Source: Argentina anserina
Taxonomy: Eukaryota; Streptophyta; Magnoliopsida; Rosales; Rosaceae
Direction: 5' to 3'
Length of the DNA stretch: 64,000 bases
NCBI RefSeq assembly: GCF_933775445.1
Contig: NC_065878.1
Location: 7,276,001 to 7,340,000, forward strand
Shown: in pieces, positions 1-10,721 of the stretch
Position numbering within the stretch: the first letter of the stretch is position 1
Layout: each line of letters begins with the position of its first letter
The notes under the pieces: model-generated
The model's database searches: none
Told to the model about the DNA's origin: nothing
The model's input: only the letters and a program-made list of their open reading frames with translations
Program-made: the position numbers and the translations under genes

Positions 1-239
1 ATTAGGCTACACTTCAAGATGAGAAGAAGGATATCCGAATAAATAAACATGAAGCCTTTTTCATCTCACTGTGAAACCCAAAACATGTAACATTGAATAG
101 CAAAAGACGAGGAGCAATCAGATTGATATATAGAAAATAATCATTTACAATATACAAGTATATTGTTCCTTGAGTGAGGAAGCCTACAAGACAACTACAC
201 TAGGGACACACAGTTACCTAATACTGAGCCAATCACTAA

Positions 240-470
240 TTAAACCAAATCAACACTGAGCCCAACCATCAGCAACTGCACTGCAAACCAGACACCAAAA
301 TAATACCAAACCAATTGCTGCACCAAAACTTTTGCACTATCGGCAGTTTGAGATGACGCTATCAGGCTATGAATCTTCCTTAATGTACTAACTTGACCAC
401 ATTTACACTGAGTAAAGGATGATGAAGCCAAAACATTAAGCTTTCCATAAACTGTCAAAATCCAACACAC
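240..470 (-). other. Unassigned open frame, probably non-coding
   Basis: A 76-codon open frame with a hydrophobic C-terminal third. The copy-2 version (34776-35057) is 93 codons because of single-base indels near its 5' end, so length is not conserved between copies. I recognise no domain, start context or splice structure. The rest of 1-1340 holds nothing I can assign apart from the short repeat at 899-1054. Confidence 0.2.
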
Positions 471-898
471 ATCAGTAGTACCAAATCATTCACGGTTTTG
501 TTATAGTTCCACTTCCACGTGATCCTTTGAGTATCCCACAGCATTTTCAGCTCTTTCACCAGTACTGATTCTAGGTTATATAATAATTACCACATCCACC
601 GAATAAATCCAACCCAGATCAATCATTATTTAATACAATCTAAAGAAAAACATACTTGAAGTTCCCAGGCACTGAAAATGAAGGGCCACTCAATAACATA
701 TCAACATTTTTACGATATCCTCATTAATAAAGCTATCTGATGACCGTCTTTGTTCTTTTAATAACAGATTAAACTAAATCAAATGAAGAGAACTCAAATC
801 TATTCATTTCTTTGGAATTGTAACTGAGAACTGACCTGGCTTTTGAAGGGGCTGGAAGAAAGAATTCTATGGAATGCACTCGGCCGATCACTGTTCTA

Positions 899-1054
899 GA
901 TGTTCTAGAATACTGTACGGTACATCATTGCCTAAATAGGAAATTGAAATTGAAATTCTCAATGTAAGAAATCCATCATAATCTGCCATGTCTAAGAGTA
1001 TCAGTGGGATGATGTTCTAGAGTACCATACGGTACATCATTGCCTAAATAGGAA
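899..1054. repeat. Two ~44-bp direct repeats
   Basis: The segment around GATGTTCTAGA, followed by ACGGTACATCATTGCCTAA, occurs at about 899-942 and again at about 1011-1054 with two or three substitutions. Each unit contains the short palindrome GTACGGTAC or a variant. Copy 2 carries the same pair at about 35437-35590. No function is evident. Confidence 0.6.
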
Positions 1055-1674
1055 GTATTCATTTTTTCCAAGTTTCTAGAATTTAGCTTTGCAGGGAACT
1101 AGGAGTGATGCGGGACAAGTGCGTAAACCTGACGAACAAATTCTATTTTGAAGGCTCTAAAGTGGTTTGGTTATATTAAAAGCAGCATAATAATTAAATG
1201 AAAATGAGGATATCGATCAAGAAAACAGCAGGATAAGAGAAACTTTCAACACACAAGAATGGGAATAAGACGGAAAGGAAGTGTTAGTTGAATCACAACC
1301 AGGTTCGTTGTACACTCTAACCAGGAGAGAAGCACTTAAGCGTATATTAAATTCCCAAATAAACAAAGAAACCAGCAAGACTGATAACAATCTACATGAT
1401 GCCTAATCAAGCCTTTAGCCTTGGAATCCTTTACGAGGCTTTGAATAAACCCCAGAGGTCTTCCACCTGTGTTATTTATCGAGTGGCCTTTTCTTGTTAC
1501 AGGGATGCAGCAGATTGATTGGTATTTGGTTTCTATCATATTCTGTATCATTTTATTACAAGTCAGATAACAAAATTGCAGCATAGATTTTAATACCAAT
1601 AACAATTAATGCATTACAATTCACAGATACATGTTATGCTATTATCAATCAACAAGACTTGGGAGACTAGAGGT

Positions 1675-1880
1675 TTACCTTATCATCATAAACACCTTTT
1701 TGTTTCGAGGCCGGTGCCCAGCTGGTATTGCATCACCTTTCTCCACTGATTGGGAAGACCATCACACCTGCAAAATTGTTGAATCATGAAATGTCAATCA
1801 CTGCACACAATTTAAAACAATAAAAATGAAGATAATCGGTGGTACTGCAACCATAGTGCCAGGAAACTCAGTATCAAAAA
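1675..1880 (-). pseudogene. CAF1 deadenylase fragment (internally deleted)
   Basis: On the minus strand bases 1841-1880 encode FDTEFPGTMV, matching the FDTEFPGTVV catalytic block (first Asp and Glu of the DEDD set) of the intact CAF1 gene at 3705-4733. Directly after it the sequence jumps to a counterpart of the intact gene's 3' end (GCAGTACCAC). It then follows that gene's 3'-flanking exon: 1675-1770 aligns with 3528-3618, including the acceptor context and the GATTCA-rich stretch before it. Everything between the first catalytic block and the stop codon is missing, so this is a remnant. It abuts the importin-alpha fragment at 1885-2570 on the same strand. Confidence 0.7.
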
Positions 1881-1884
1881 TGTC

Positions 1885-2570
1885 CACAAACCTGTTCAAA
1901 CTGTGTGGGCAGCTTGCCACAAAGTTAGATAAAGTCCATGTAGCATTCCTCAGCATGGATAGTTAACTTGATATTTCATTCAACTAGGCTAGCAATGGCA
2001 GTCATGCACCCTGTGTAAGAACAAGATCCCTGCAACTTGGTGAGTCGCCAATTACATTAACAGAGCCCATACAGACTGTTCAAAAAAAGAGATACAAGAA
2101 ATCAACCCAATTACTAGTACAACCAAACAAACAAAATTCCTTAAAAGTGATATGAAGAAACACTATGACTTGTATAACCAGTGAAAATATGAACATAAAC
2201 TGCCCAATTTTTTTTAATACTGGGCTATCAAGTTAATGAAAATAGTAAAAGGGAGTGAGAAACGGCTCTCTGACATCATCCCTAGCAGAGGTTAATAGCT
2301 GCACAAACAGGGGAACTGCATTGTGTTCAATAAGAACTCAATTATCCTCAGATGTTCCAGACGCAACATCGGTCATGGGCCCTGCAGCTTCAAACTGCAC
2401 ACAGTTAAGGAGGTCAAATTCAGTTTCCGTACACATCAGAAGACTAATTTTGACTACAAGAAACAACTACACAGATAATTCATACCTGTAGTTGTGGCAG
2501 ATCCTGCCTTCCAAGGAATTCCACGAATTGCGGGACCGCACCCGCCTTTATGACCTCATTAATTGGAGGG
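1885..2570 (-). pseudogene. Importin-alpha pseudogene, ARM-repeat exons
   Basis: Three exon-like blocks read on the minus strand as armadillo repeats of importin-alpha, the adaptor that binds nuclear localisation signals. Exon A (2570-2486) gives SPPINEVIKAGAVPQFVEFL and ends in a good donor (CTACAG/GTATG). Exon B (2394 to ~2265) follows a CAG acceptor and gives FEAAGPMTDVASGTSEDN, a stop, then HNAVPLFVQLL and DDVRE. Exon C (2075 to ~1885) gives IGDSPSCRDLVLTQGA and LSMLRNATWTLSNF with three in-frame stops, then shifts frame into LCGKLPTQFEQV. Introns are retained, so this is a genomic copy rather than a retrocopy. The N-terminal IBB domain and C-terminal repeats are absent. Stops and frameshifts make it non-functional. 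Confidence 0.88.
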
Positions 2571-3527
2571 CTGCATTCTACACAAATCTAAAAAAAAAGA
2601 ATCAACATATTGAGACGAAAGTACATCAAAAGAGGAATGTGAACTCTACCGCAACTAGTGTCATACCGATTGATAATAGCTTTTGAAACTGAGTAGTGGC
2701 CTCCAATTACAAAGCAGGATCATTAGGTATACTCTCCAACTGTTAAACAACCCAAAGCATCCACTAAACACCAACATCATCAAATACCAGACGACATAGT
2801 GAGAACAATAATTACAAACAATCAGCACAAATTACTTTCTAACTGACATTCTCCTTTGCAACCCTAAACAACTAAATAGGAGAAGCATGAAATTATTAGA
2901 GAACAACTTCCATAAATCAAAACCTAAGAAATGTATCTTACAAGTAAGCCAAGGAGATGAACATACAAAGCCTACTTATCAAGTGTACAGCATAAAATAT
3001 CAATAAAAAGTCCTTTCATAATTAAACCCTGTATATCCCCATGCATTTAAAAATTCAACAGAAATAAAACATCCTATAGATTATATTATAGTACAGAGGC
3101 AGAATCAATTTCTAAAGACCGATCAGATGCATAAATATGCAGTAAACACGAATAATAAGAGACCAAACATGCTGCTGAGTACTAACTACCAACTACCATA
3201 GACGTGAATAAGATTTACAAATGAACATATCACTTATTACTCACAATACAGTTTCAGCATAACACAATCAATGTGTGGGCGCGAAAGAGCAATAAGACCT
3301 TTATGCTGCATTTCTAGTAGAATAAAGCTTGAGTTGTTCGAGAAGGGCATGAAGCTGGCAATGACTAAAGAGGGAGGGAAAAAAGGAAATACGATATCCC
3401 CAATCCCATCAAACAAGACTAGAAGTCTAGAAGTGCAGTTTAGATGAATACCAAAAACAAAGCATATTACCAGTAGTTTTATGCAGATTATTATCAATAA
3501 ACAGGACATGGGAGAACTGACGACTAC

Positions 3528-3618
3528 CTCATCCTTCTCATCAGAGACACCATTTTGTTTGGACCCGTGCCAGCTAGTATTGCATCGCCTTTCTTCACTG
3601 ATGGGGAGACCATCGCAC
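3528..3618 (-). other. Possible 3'-UTR exon of CAF1
   Basis: On the minus strand this block lies between a pyrimidine-rich acceptor (TTTTTCAG, next to 3619) and a GT donor at 3527. It is 87 bp downstream of the CAF1 stop codon. A diverged counterpart occurs at 1675-1770 with similar borders, so the CAF1 gene and its remnant share more than their coding regions. It may be a spliced 3'-UTR exon, or an exon of an older longer gene. Its open frame matches nothing I know. Confidence 0.35.
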
Positions 3619-3704
3619 CTGAAAAATTGCTGAATCATGAAATGTCAAGCATTAGAAAGACCAATAAGAAAATAATATTAGAAAGACAAATAAGAAAATA
3701 AGAA

Positions 3705-4733
3705 TCAGTGGTACTGCAAACTGCCTAGAGCATATAAAATCCCTCTACACTCATCACGTAGCTTTTCATACAATTCATGGTTGTGCTTATCTTTCTCAGA
3801 CGACAAAAGTTTAAAGAAAGTCTGCAAAGTGAGCAGACTATCAGAACCAGCCTGGTGGGAACTTCCCGCCACACGGCCAACATCAAGTGTGTTAGCCACT
3901 CTTTCCAAACCACCAAACAGACCAGGGCAGAACCTGATCATAAACTTGAGGTCATAAACACTAGGCCCACAGTACTTCCTAACCAGCCCCATGAATTCCT
4001 CAATGCCATCAGGCAAGGCTTCTCCGGAGAGAATTCTAATTAAGTATCCGAAATCATAGGAACAATGGAAAGTGACCCAAGTCAAACAAGGAAGCAACTC
4101 TAGCAACCTAGACCTCCGAGTTTCAAGTGCAAAATCACAAGATGATATACCAGACCGCTTGTTTTCATCGAAATCGATTCCTTGACGCTTCAACAACTCA
4201 ATGGAGTCGTTGTTTCGCAGATGCGAGTCCGAATCGACGTCGAAATCCCTAAAGTTGAACTCCCAGCAGCAATAGGCACCATTAACAACCGGAAGACGGC
4301 CATTTGGGTCGGAAATCGTAAAGCCGAGTTGAATAATGTGAGTTTGGTTCACATTATCCCTCATCATTCGGTAAACCTCATCGGGACCCGCTTGGGACAG
4401 AAAGCGGCGGTCAATTCCCGACGGAACCACAGTGCCGGGAAATTCAGTATCAAAAGAAGCGAACCGGTACCCTCTCCTCACCATGCCCTCAATAATGGCC
4501 AACTCCATCTTGAGATTGTAGCGGCAGACCCGGCGAACCTCTACCTTATCGGAAATCGGCGCCGGATGAGAGAAATGAGGAATCGGCAAGTGAAATTGAA
4601 TGCAAGGAGGGGGAGGGGGAGGAGGGGGAGCGATCGCAAACCCCACGGCATGAGCCCGAGGAAGCGCGATCAAAGGACGGCGGAAAAACACCGGAGCTCC
4701 GGCGTCCCTCACCATCATCATCTGCACCGACAT
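3705..4733 (-). CDS. CAF1: CCR4-associated factor 1 (CAF1) deadenylase
   Basis: A 342-residue intronless protein of the CAF1/POP2 family, the 3'-to-5' poly(A) exonuclease of the CCR4-NOT complex that starts cytoplasmic mRNA decay. The DEDDh catalytic set is complete: Asp95 and Glu97 in FASFDTEFPG, Asp227 in FHCSYDFGYL, and His293 with Asp298 in SSHQAGSDSLLTL. Residues 36-43 are a run of eight prolines in a non-conserved leader; the nuclease domain begins near residue 68. Plant CAF1 proteins are usually 270-310 residues, so the leader makes this one slightly long. An upstream in-frame ATG at 4916 would add 61 residues, but it lies inside the probable TATA box and upstream of the likely transcription start, so I chose the ATG at 4733. 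Plant CAF1 genes are commonly stress- and defence-induced (family knowledge). Confidence 0.93.
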   Translation of the reverse strand: MSVQMMMVRDAGAPVFFRRPLIALPRAHAVGFAIAPPPPPPPPCIQFHLPIPHFSHPAPISDKVEVRRVCRYNLKMELAIIEGMVRRGYRFASFDTEFPGTVVPSGIDRRFLSQAGPDEVYRMMRDNVNQTHIIQLGFTISDPNGRLPVVNGAYCCWEFNFRDFDVDSDSHLRNNDSIELLKRQGIDFDENKRSGISSCDFALETRRSRLLELLPCLTWVTFHCSYDFGYLIRILSGEALPDGIEEFMGLVRKYCGPSVYDLKFMIRFCPGLFGGLERVANTLDVGRVAGSSHQAGSDSLLTLQTFFKLLSSEKDKHNHELYEKLRDECRGILYALGSLQYH

Positions 4734-4914
4734 CTTTTTTCCAATTCGCCGATGATTGAAAGCTTTCAATCGTGAGAGCACAAGAGGAGAATTGAGAGAG
4801 GGCAGATCGACTTTCGATTGTGAAAGCAGAAGAGAATTGAGAATACGCAGAGAATTGAGAGAGACGAAGAGAGCCGAAGTTGTAAGGTGGAACAACTGGA
4901 ATCCCCCGATCTCC

Positions 4915-4921
4915 ATTTATA
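4915..4921 (-). promoter_or_regulatory. TATA box of CAF1
   Basis: The minus strand reads TATAAAT inside CTTATAAATGGAG, about 182 bp upstream of the chosen start codon. A CT-rich leader follows, typical of plant 5' UTRs. An ATG at 4914-4916 overlaps this box, which argues against its use for translation. Confidence 0.65.
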
Positions 4922-4930
4922 AGGAGAACC

Positions 4931-5010
4931 AAAACGCGTCGTTTTGACGCTGCGAGTTGGGAGTAAACGCGTCAAATTGACGCTGGGAGCAAAACGCGTC
5001 GTTTTGACGC
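4931..5010 (-). promoter_or_regulatory. Three palindromic GCGTC-N5-GACGC elements
   Basis: GCGTC, five bases, GACGC occurs at 4936-4950, 4969-4983 and 4996-5010, just upstream of the CAF1 TATA box. The middle copy is a near-perfect palindrome (GCGTCAAATTGACGC). The outer two share a 20-bp sequence beginning AAAACGCGTC. Each contains TGACG (core bound by TGA-type bZIP factors) and TTGAC (core of WRKY sites), and each follows ACGCGT, which fits the CAMTA VCGCGB consensus. Centre spacing is 33 and 27 bp. The binding factor is inference. Confidence 0.55.
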
Positions 5011-7130
5011 TAACCAAATATGTTTTTTTAATCTTAAATAACTTTTAATATCTTTCTAATTCCACTAATACATTCAATTATTATAAACAAATCGAAACAT
5101 TCTTTAGAAATTACATAATTCTGCTTCTTAAATTAATTTTTTTTTCACTCTTACATTTATAATTAATAATATTTTTTTTCATTCATTCATTTAAAATTCA
5201 CCGAATAATAAATTCAACACTAATATCTTTAGAACATTTTTTTCTCTCAAACAAAGTTTATCAAAATTTTACATAGTTTTTCAATTGATACATAAAATTT
5301 AATAATGTTCTTTATTTTATTTGTTAATAATAAAATGTGAAAATAATTAAACCATCTTATTTAATTTATTATTCCGAATTACGGTTAGTCTGAAATAAAT
5401 AAATAAATAATTGATTAAAACGAAAAATTATAAAATAGACGAGTTAAAAATTTTCTAAATTTTTTATCACTATTTTATGTCTTTTTCATAATTTCACATA
5501 CGTTAAAAAAATTAAAATGATATTGTTAAAAAATGAAGGTATAAAAACTGTTTTGAAGGAATAAATAGAAACTAACGTTTTTTTAGGTAAATTATAAATT
5601 AGTACTAAAAATAACAACCTAAATTATAGAAAGGGTCGGTCAATTTTTTCCAATTATAAAAAAGTCATATCATTTAATTAGAAATTATAAAATAGTAAAT
5701 AAGTTTTAAATAAAATTAGAAAACAATCTCTTTTAAAATATTTTCTGAACTGATTTGTCTTTCTTACACTCTTTTTCTTCTTATTTTCCATTCTTCTTTT
5801 AATTTCGGCCTTAATTTTACCGTTTGGCAATAGATTTAAGGGTGGTTAGTACTGTTGGAAAAATTCTCTCTATTTTTTCATTTGATACCCTATCCACTCC
5901 AGACGGACTACCGTAGAAGGTGTAGAAACTCTTGTAAGGGGCTGTCACCATCCATAGTGGTGCTCCAAATTATTCCGGTTAAATTTGTTAACGTAGTGAA
6001 TTGCGCTGATACAATATGTGATAAAGCGTTTTATTAAAACGTCTATAATAAACCCTGTAAAACATCATCGTTAGTATAGAATAAACAGGGATCGTTCTTT
6101 CTAGAGAATTGAAGGGAACTCTAAACTTTAGTATTAACAAATAATGGGGGGTTTGAGATTGATTATTAACTATTAACATAAAACCTAAATTACTATTTAC
6201 ATGATCGACTTCTTTTTAACAAACTTAAACCAAATTTACCATTACACCAAATAATTACAAGTTCGAACCTATCATGCATTCTAATTCGACCAATTACATA
6301 CTTTTTAGACACCAATACAATTAGAGCCTTAGGGGATCATCTAATCATGCAAGATTTCAATTAACATTTAGATTGACTTAGGGCCTAATCTAAATTTGCA
6401 TGCAATCGAATTCAATAACACTTAGAGTAGAAATCAAATAAGATTACATTTAAGCACCAAATATTTGTTGGAGACATGTTTCATGTGTGGCGTCACCCAC
6501 TATGGTTTCACATGCAAATTTCCTGAATTTTTTACCACTTTTAATCAACACAAACCGAACCTACTTAGGGCATGATTCGATATGTGTCAATATGGTTGAT
6601 GAATCTAGCACTCAAACACAATCTTAGGGACTGTATCCAAGCACTAAATTCATATGCACATATCTGAAAATTATCTAAAAGTATGAGAAAGATGATTAGA
6701 ACACAACAATAGAAATACAAACTTTAATAATTATAAGAACATAAATTTGGTATAGTCTAAAAAAATATCAAATACAATCTGAAAATTCTAAAACAAATAC
6801 AAAACCAATATTTCCACATAAATAACAACTTACAATCTTCATAGACAAAGAATTGTAGATTAACACAAATAGACGAAGCCATGGAGATGAGTTGCGAGAA
6901 TCACACGTTGTAGGAACCTTGGAGGTGTGTCTTCAATAGTGAAACTCGGTGGAGATGATGATAGTTTTGGGGTGGACGGCTTGGCTAATTTGTGAGGGAA
7001 ATTTATGGTGGTGTTTTGGTAGAGTTTTGGCTCTTGAATGCTAATGAGAAGTGTCCTTATTTGAGAGATGAAGCCATGTATATATAGAGGAAAGAATGAG
7101 GGTAGTTGCATTTTTCCTCATATTATAATG
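5011..7130. other. AT-rich intergenic DNA
   Basis: Long A/T runs to about 5840, then moderately AT-rich sequence. Parts around 6030-6170 and 6300-6420 resemble non-coding repeat DNA seen widely in plants, but I see no LTR pair, inverted terminus or coding domain. On the minus strand 7086-6860 holds a TATATATGG box and a leader-like open frame of 83 codons with no recognisable product. Copy 2 is 39699-41819. Confidence 0.4.
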
Positions 7131-7238
7131 CAATGTTTTAATCCCTTAAATCATGTCATGTTTTGTTCCCTAAAACATGTCATACTTTAATCCCTAAAAC
7201 ATGTCATGTTTTATTCCCTAAAACATGCCATGTTTTAG
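7131..7238. repeat. 24-bp tandem repeat, about 4.5 units
   Basis: Units follow CATGTCATGTTTT, one or two bases, then TCCCTAAAA, with one to three substitutions each. Copy 2 is 41820-41927 with the same unit number. From 7239 to 8124 I see no gene: 7560-7990 is a GC-richer patch without any long frame I recognise. Confidence 0.8.
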
Positions 7239-8124
7239 CCTTTAATGATCATCTTTAATTGTTGCATGACTTGGCTCCATCTCTTTTTCTTTAATTATCT
7301 CTTAAATCAAATCTGGAAATAAGAAAATAAAATCATAAGTAAGAGATAATTAGTTTCAAAACCTAACAAGGATTCCTAGTCAAACTAGGACTCTAGACCA
7401 ATTATGCGTTTTTAACTAATGTAAGCACAAAAATACATCCAATACCTCCCAAGACTCTTACTACGACTCAATGACTCAATAGTATAACAATAAGGGCTAA
7501 ACAAAATACAAATTGAGGTAAAAACATGTTAAAAACGTCGCACAAAATGCTCATATCAATACGCTACACTCTTTGTTGATGCGATACGTCGTAGGAACGA
7601 GTAGCACAAGTCGTCAAAGTGGAGACCATGGCGGCGTGGTCTTCAACTGTCTGATGCTCAAGTCAAGTTAGTAATAATTTATGCCGACTAACAGTGGGTA
7701 GTTAAATGCACTTACCTTATGAGGTCAAGGGTTTGACCTTTTATAGTTGAATTGAGGTGGATCATTCACTCGTCTTCTTATGTGGAACAAAGTCCAGTTA
7801 AGAGGTTCTCTGGAGCCTTCTTTGGGATGCGCGTGAGGGCGCGTCCGTAGTCGGTTTGGGTCGTGGGGCGGCCCGTTGCACAGCTAGTGTGGCTGGCTCA
7901 CTGCTGGTATTGCGAGACTAGGCTATTTATTAGCCTTAGTGTGCTGATAGTTGCGCTGATTATGGCGGGCATAAGCATATGCCAACAAAACAGAAGCTCA
8001 AGGTTCCTCAATTCAAGTTATTCTCTTCATTCTAAGCATATTCATACCTATCTCCTTTGAATTTTAACATAATTTCACATATTTAGACATTTCTCTCGCC
8101 ATGTCACATTACCTATCACACTAG

Positions 8125-10721
8125 TTTTTTTTTTGTTAAGATGGCCTGAGACACTGGTTCTAGCAGGGTTATTAGTATTACGAATACCCTAGAAACACTA
8201 CAATTATCCTCATAGAGAACATCCCGAATAATAACTGGTGTTTCCGCTAACTAAAAATTATCAACATCTCCATGACGAGCAAGATGAAAAAGCCTATCGG
8301 CCACACCATTTGTTTCTCGATATATGTGACGAAAAGTGAAATAAAGAAAAGAAGCAACATACCGCTTACAGTCCTCCATCACCCATCCCACAAAAGACAA
8401 ATCCGCATCACCCACTGCAAGTAATGCACAATCTGACTTTACCTCAATCTCATCCCAACCTTGATAAAGTGTCACTATAGCCATACAAACACTGTGATCA
8501 TCTCGAACAACAATACCAATACCACCACAACCATTCGATGTCTTGCACTACCATCAATATTAATTTTGAGCCTGCCTTGAGGAGGAAGTTCCCACTTCGT
8601 TTTCACCCTCCTCACAAAATTGCTTTTTGAGGGACAATACCTCCCAAACTCATCCCTCAACGAGCGTACACTTTTCCACATGGCCACAAGATTAAAGACC
8701 CCATCGTTTCAAAACCACTCTATTGCGCTCAGACCATATAATCCAAAGAGAAAGAAAAAACATAACAAGCTACTCACTTGACAAGCTCATCAATGTCTCT
8801 CTTATCCATTCACCAATAGAAAAGGACATTTATGAGCTTGGCTTCATTGGGAAAGGACACATTCTCCAAAAAAAACCCTAGTCACCACACAGTCCATGAA
8901 CATGTGTCTACTATCTTCAGCTGCCATTTCACAAAGAGGACACTTTATCTCCAACTCTACTCTCCTCTTCTTTATAGCTACTTGAGTAGGCAACACCTCT
9001 TTAATCACGCGCCACACAAGTATACAGACCTTAGGGGGAGCTGCAAATTTCCACAATTTTCTTCAAAACCCATCACCGACACCAGAGTTTGCGAAAGAGC
9101 CAGCCTCAACCCCGACTTTAGCTAACAACCTGTGAACAAAATAACCATTCTTCACTAAATACATGCCCTTATGATCATAGTGCCAAGTTAACAAATCCTC
9201 TCTCCCCCCCCCCCCCCCCACCATGCTAAGAGGGATTGCAGCAATACTCTTAGCTTCACCCTCGATAAACAACTCATTTAAAAGCCACCAGCCCCACACT
9301 CCACCACCTTCATCAATCAGTTTTGCCACATCCATTGAATCAAACCTCTCCATCGGACAAGAGAATAGTTTGAAACTATAGGTAATGGGAATCCAAGGAT
9401 CATCCTACACTGATATACTCCCACCGCTGCCTATTTGATATTTGAGCCCCCTACACAGTAGATCCCTTACCTCTAAAATCTACGCCACGTAAACGAACAG
9501 CCTTTACGAGCCTCTGACTTGATAAAATGAGAATTGGGGTAGTATTTTGCTTTGAGCTTCTGAGCAATAAGAGAGTTTGGTTTATGCATGAGTCCCCATC
9601 CTTACTTAGCAAGCTAGGCTTTATAGAAGCCAGCCATTTCCCAAAATCCCATACCACCCCTCACACTTTGGAGTGCATAACCTATCCTAAGCAACCCAAT
9701 GGATCTCCTTTTGATCCCCAAACTCAGTCCACCAAAACCTAGCTATGGGGTACTGCATTTCAACACATAAAGATGGAGCACGTCACGGAGCTTCAAAATC
9801 TCATCCTCCTCTGCCCTTAAGAAAATGAAAGAACCATCGACAAACACGGACCCCTCTGATATCACCATCCAGCTCACCATTCAACAACAACCTGGACAAG
9901 AACTAAGCACATAACAAGACAAGGTACGGTGATATAGCATCACCCTACCTAAGCCTTCTTTGTGGAATCAACTTCCCCACCAGTTCACCATTAACCAAGA
10001 ACGAGTACGAAACTGTGGAAATACATATCATAATTCATCTAATTCATTGTGAGCAAAACCCAGCTTGATCGTCATCGCGTCCATGAATTTCCACTCCACA
10101 CGGTCATAAGCTGTAACCATATCCATTTTCACTGCCCCAAACTTGACCTTGCCTCACCTCTGTTATTTTTTTTAAATGAGAAATCTCTTAGGCAAGGAGG
10201 GAATTGTTAGAGATTAGCCGCCCTGGGATGAAGACACTTTGAAAAGGGGAAATAAAGACATCAAGAAGCGGCTTGAGACGGTTTGCCAAAACCTTAAAAC
10301 CAATCTTGCAAATTACATTACATAAGCTAATAAGGCGAAGTTGGTTCACAAACTCAAGCTTTTTTACCTTAGGAATTAAGGCAACCCACGTACCATTAAT
10401 GCTTCTCAGGTTGTCTTTAGAACTCGACAAAAAATGCACTGCATCACTACATCCTCCCCCACAATCTCCCAAAACTGTTTATTAAAAAGGAGAGCAAGAC
10501 CATCAGACCCATAAGCCTTGGAAGGATGTATCTGCTTCAAAATCTCTATAAATCTCATCATTTGAAATTTTTCTAACCAAATTCCTATTCTCCTGCTCTA
10601 AAATGACTGAGGGAATAAAGCTTAACTCCTCCATATTCACCTCAGGTTGAGTCGAAGAGAAAAGCTTAGAATAATAGTCGAGCACAGTTCTCTGCATACG
10701 CTCTTCATGATAGGAATACAA
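8125..10721 (-). mobile_element. 5'-truncated L1-type LINE, inactive
   Basis: Minus-strand order is that of a plant L1-like ORF2 without its endonuclease. Reverse transcriptase starts near 10690 (YYSKLF), continues through NGTWVALIPKV and QSVFIPGRLIS at 10400-10190 and AYDRVEWKFMDAM near 10110. A zinc-knuckle zf-RVT block lies at 9056-8844 (CPLC then HMFMDC). An RNase-H-like domain lies at 8687-8251 (KINIDGSA, then ETNGVADRL). The run of ten T at 8125-8134 is the poly(A) tail read in reverse. The polymerase box near 9835 reads FVDGSFIF instead of the expected FADD type, so a catalytic Asp is lost. Stops and frameshifts are frequent. No endonuclease region is seen upstream of 10721. Confidence 0.9.
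9201..9219. repeat. Poly-C tract
   Basis: A long C run inside the LINE remnant. The copy-2 run near 43893-43905 is three bases shorter, one of the simple length differences between copies. Confidence 0.8.

Noticed and set aside
1336..1605. 89-codon minus-strand frame, identical in both copies
   Set aside because: No recognisable domain, and conservation between such young copies carries no weight.
4182..4775. 197-codon plus-strand open frame
   Set aside because: It lies antisense to the CAF1 coding region, is rich in Arg/His/Asn as expected of a shadow frame, and matches no family. The same holds for 38870-39463 in copy 2.
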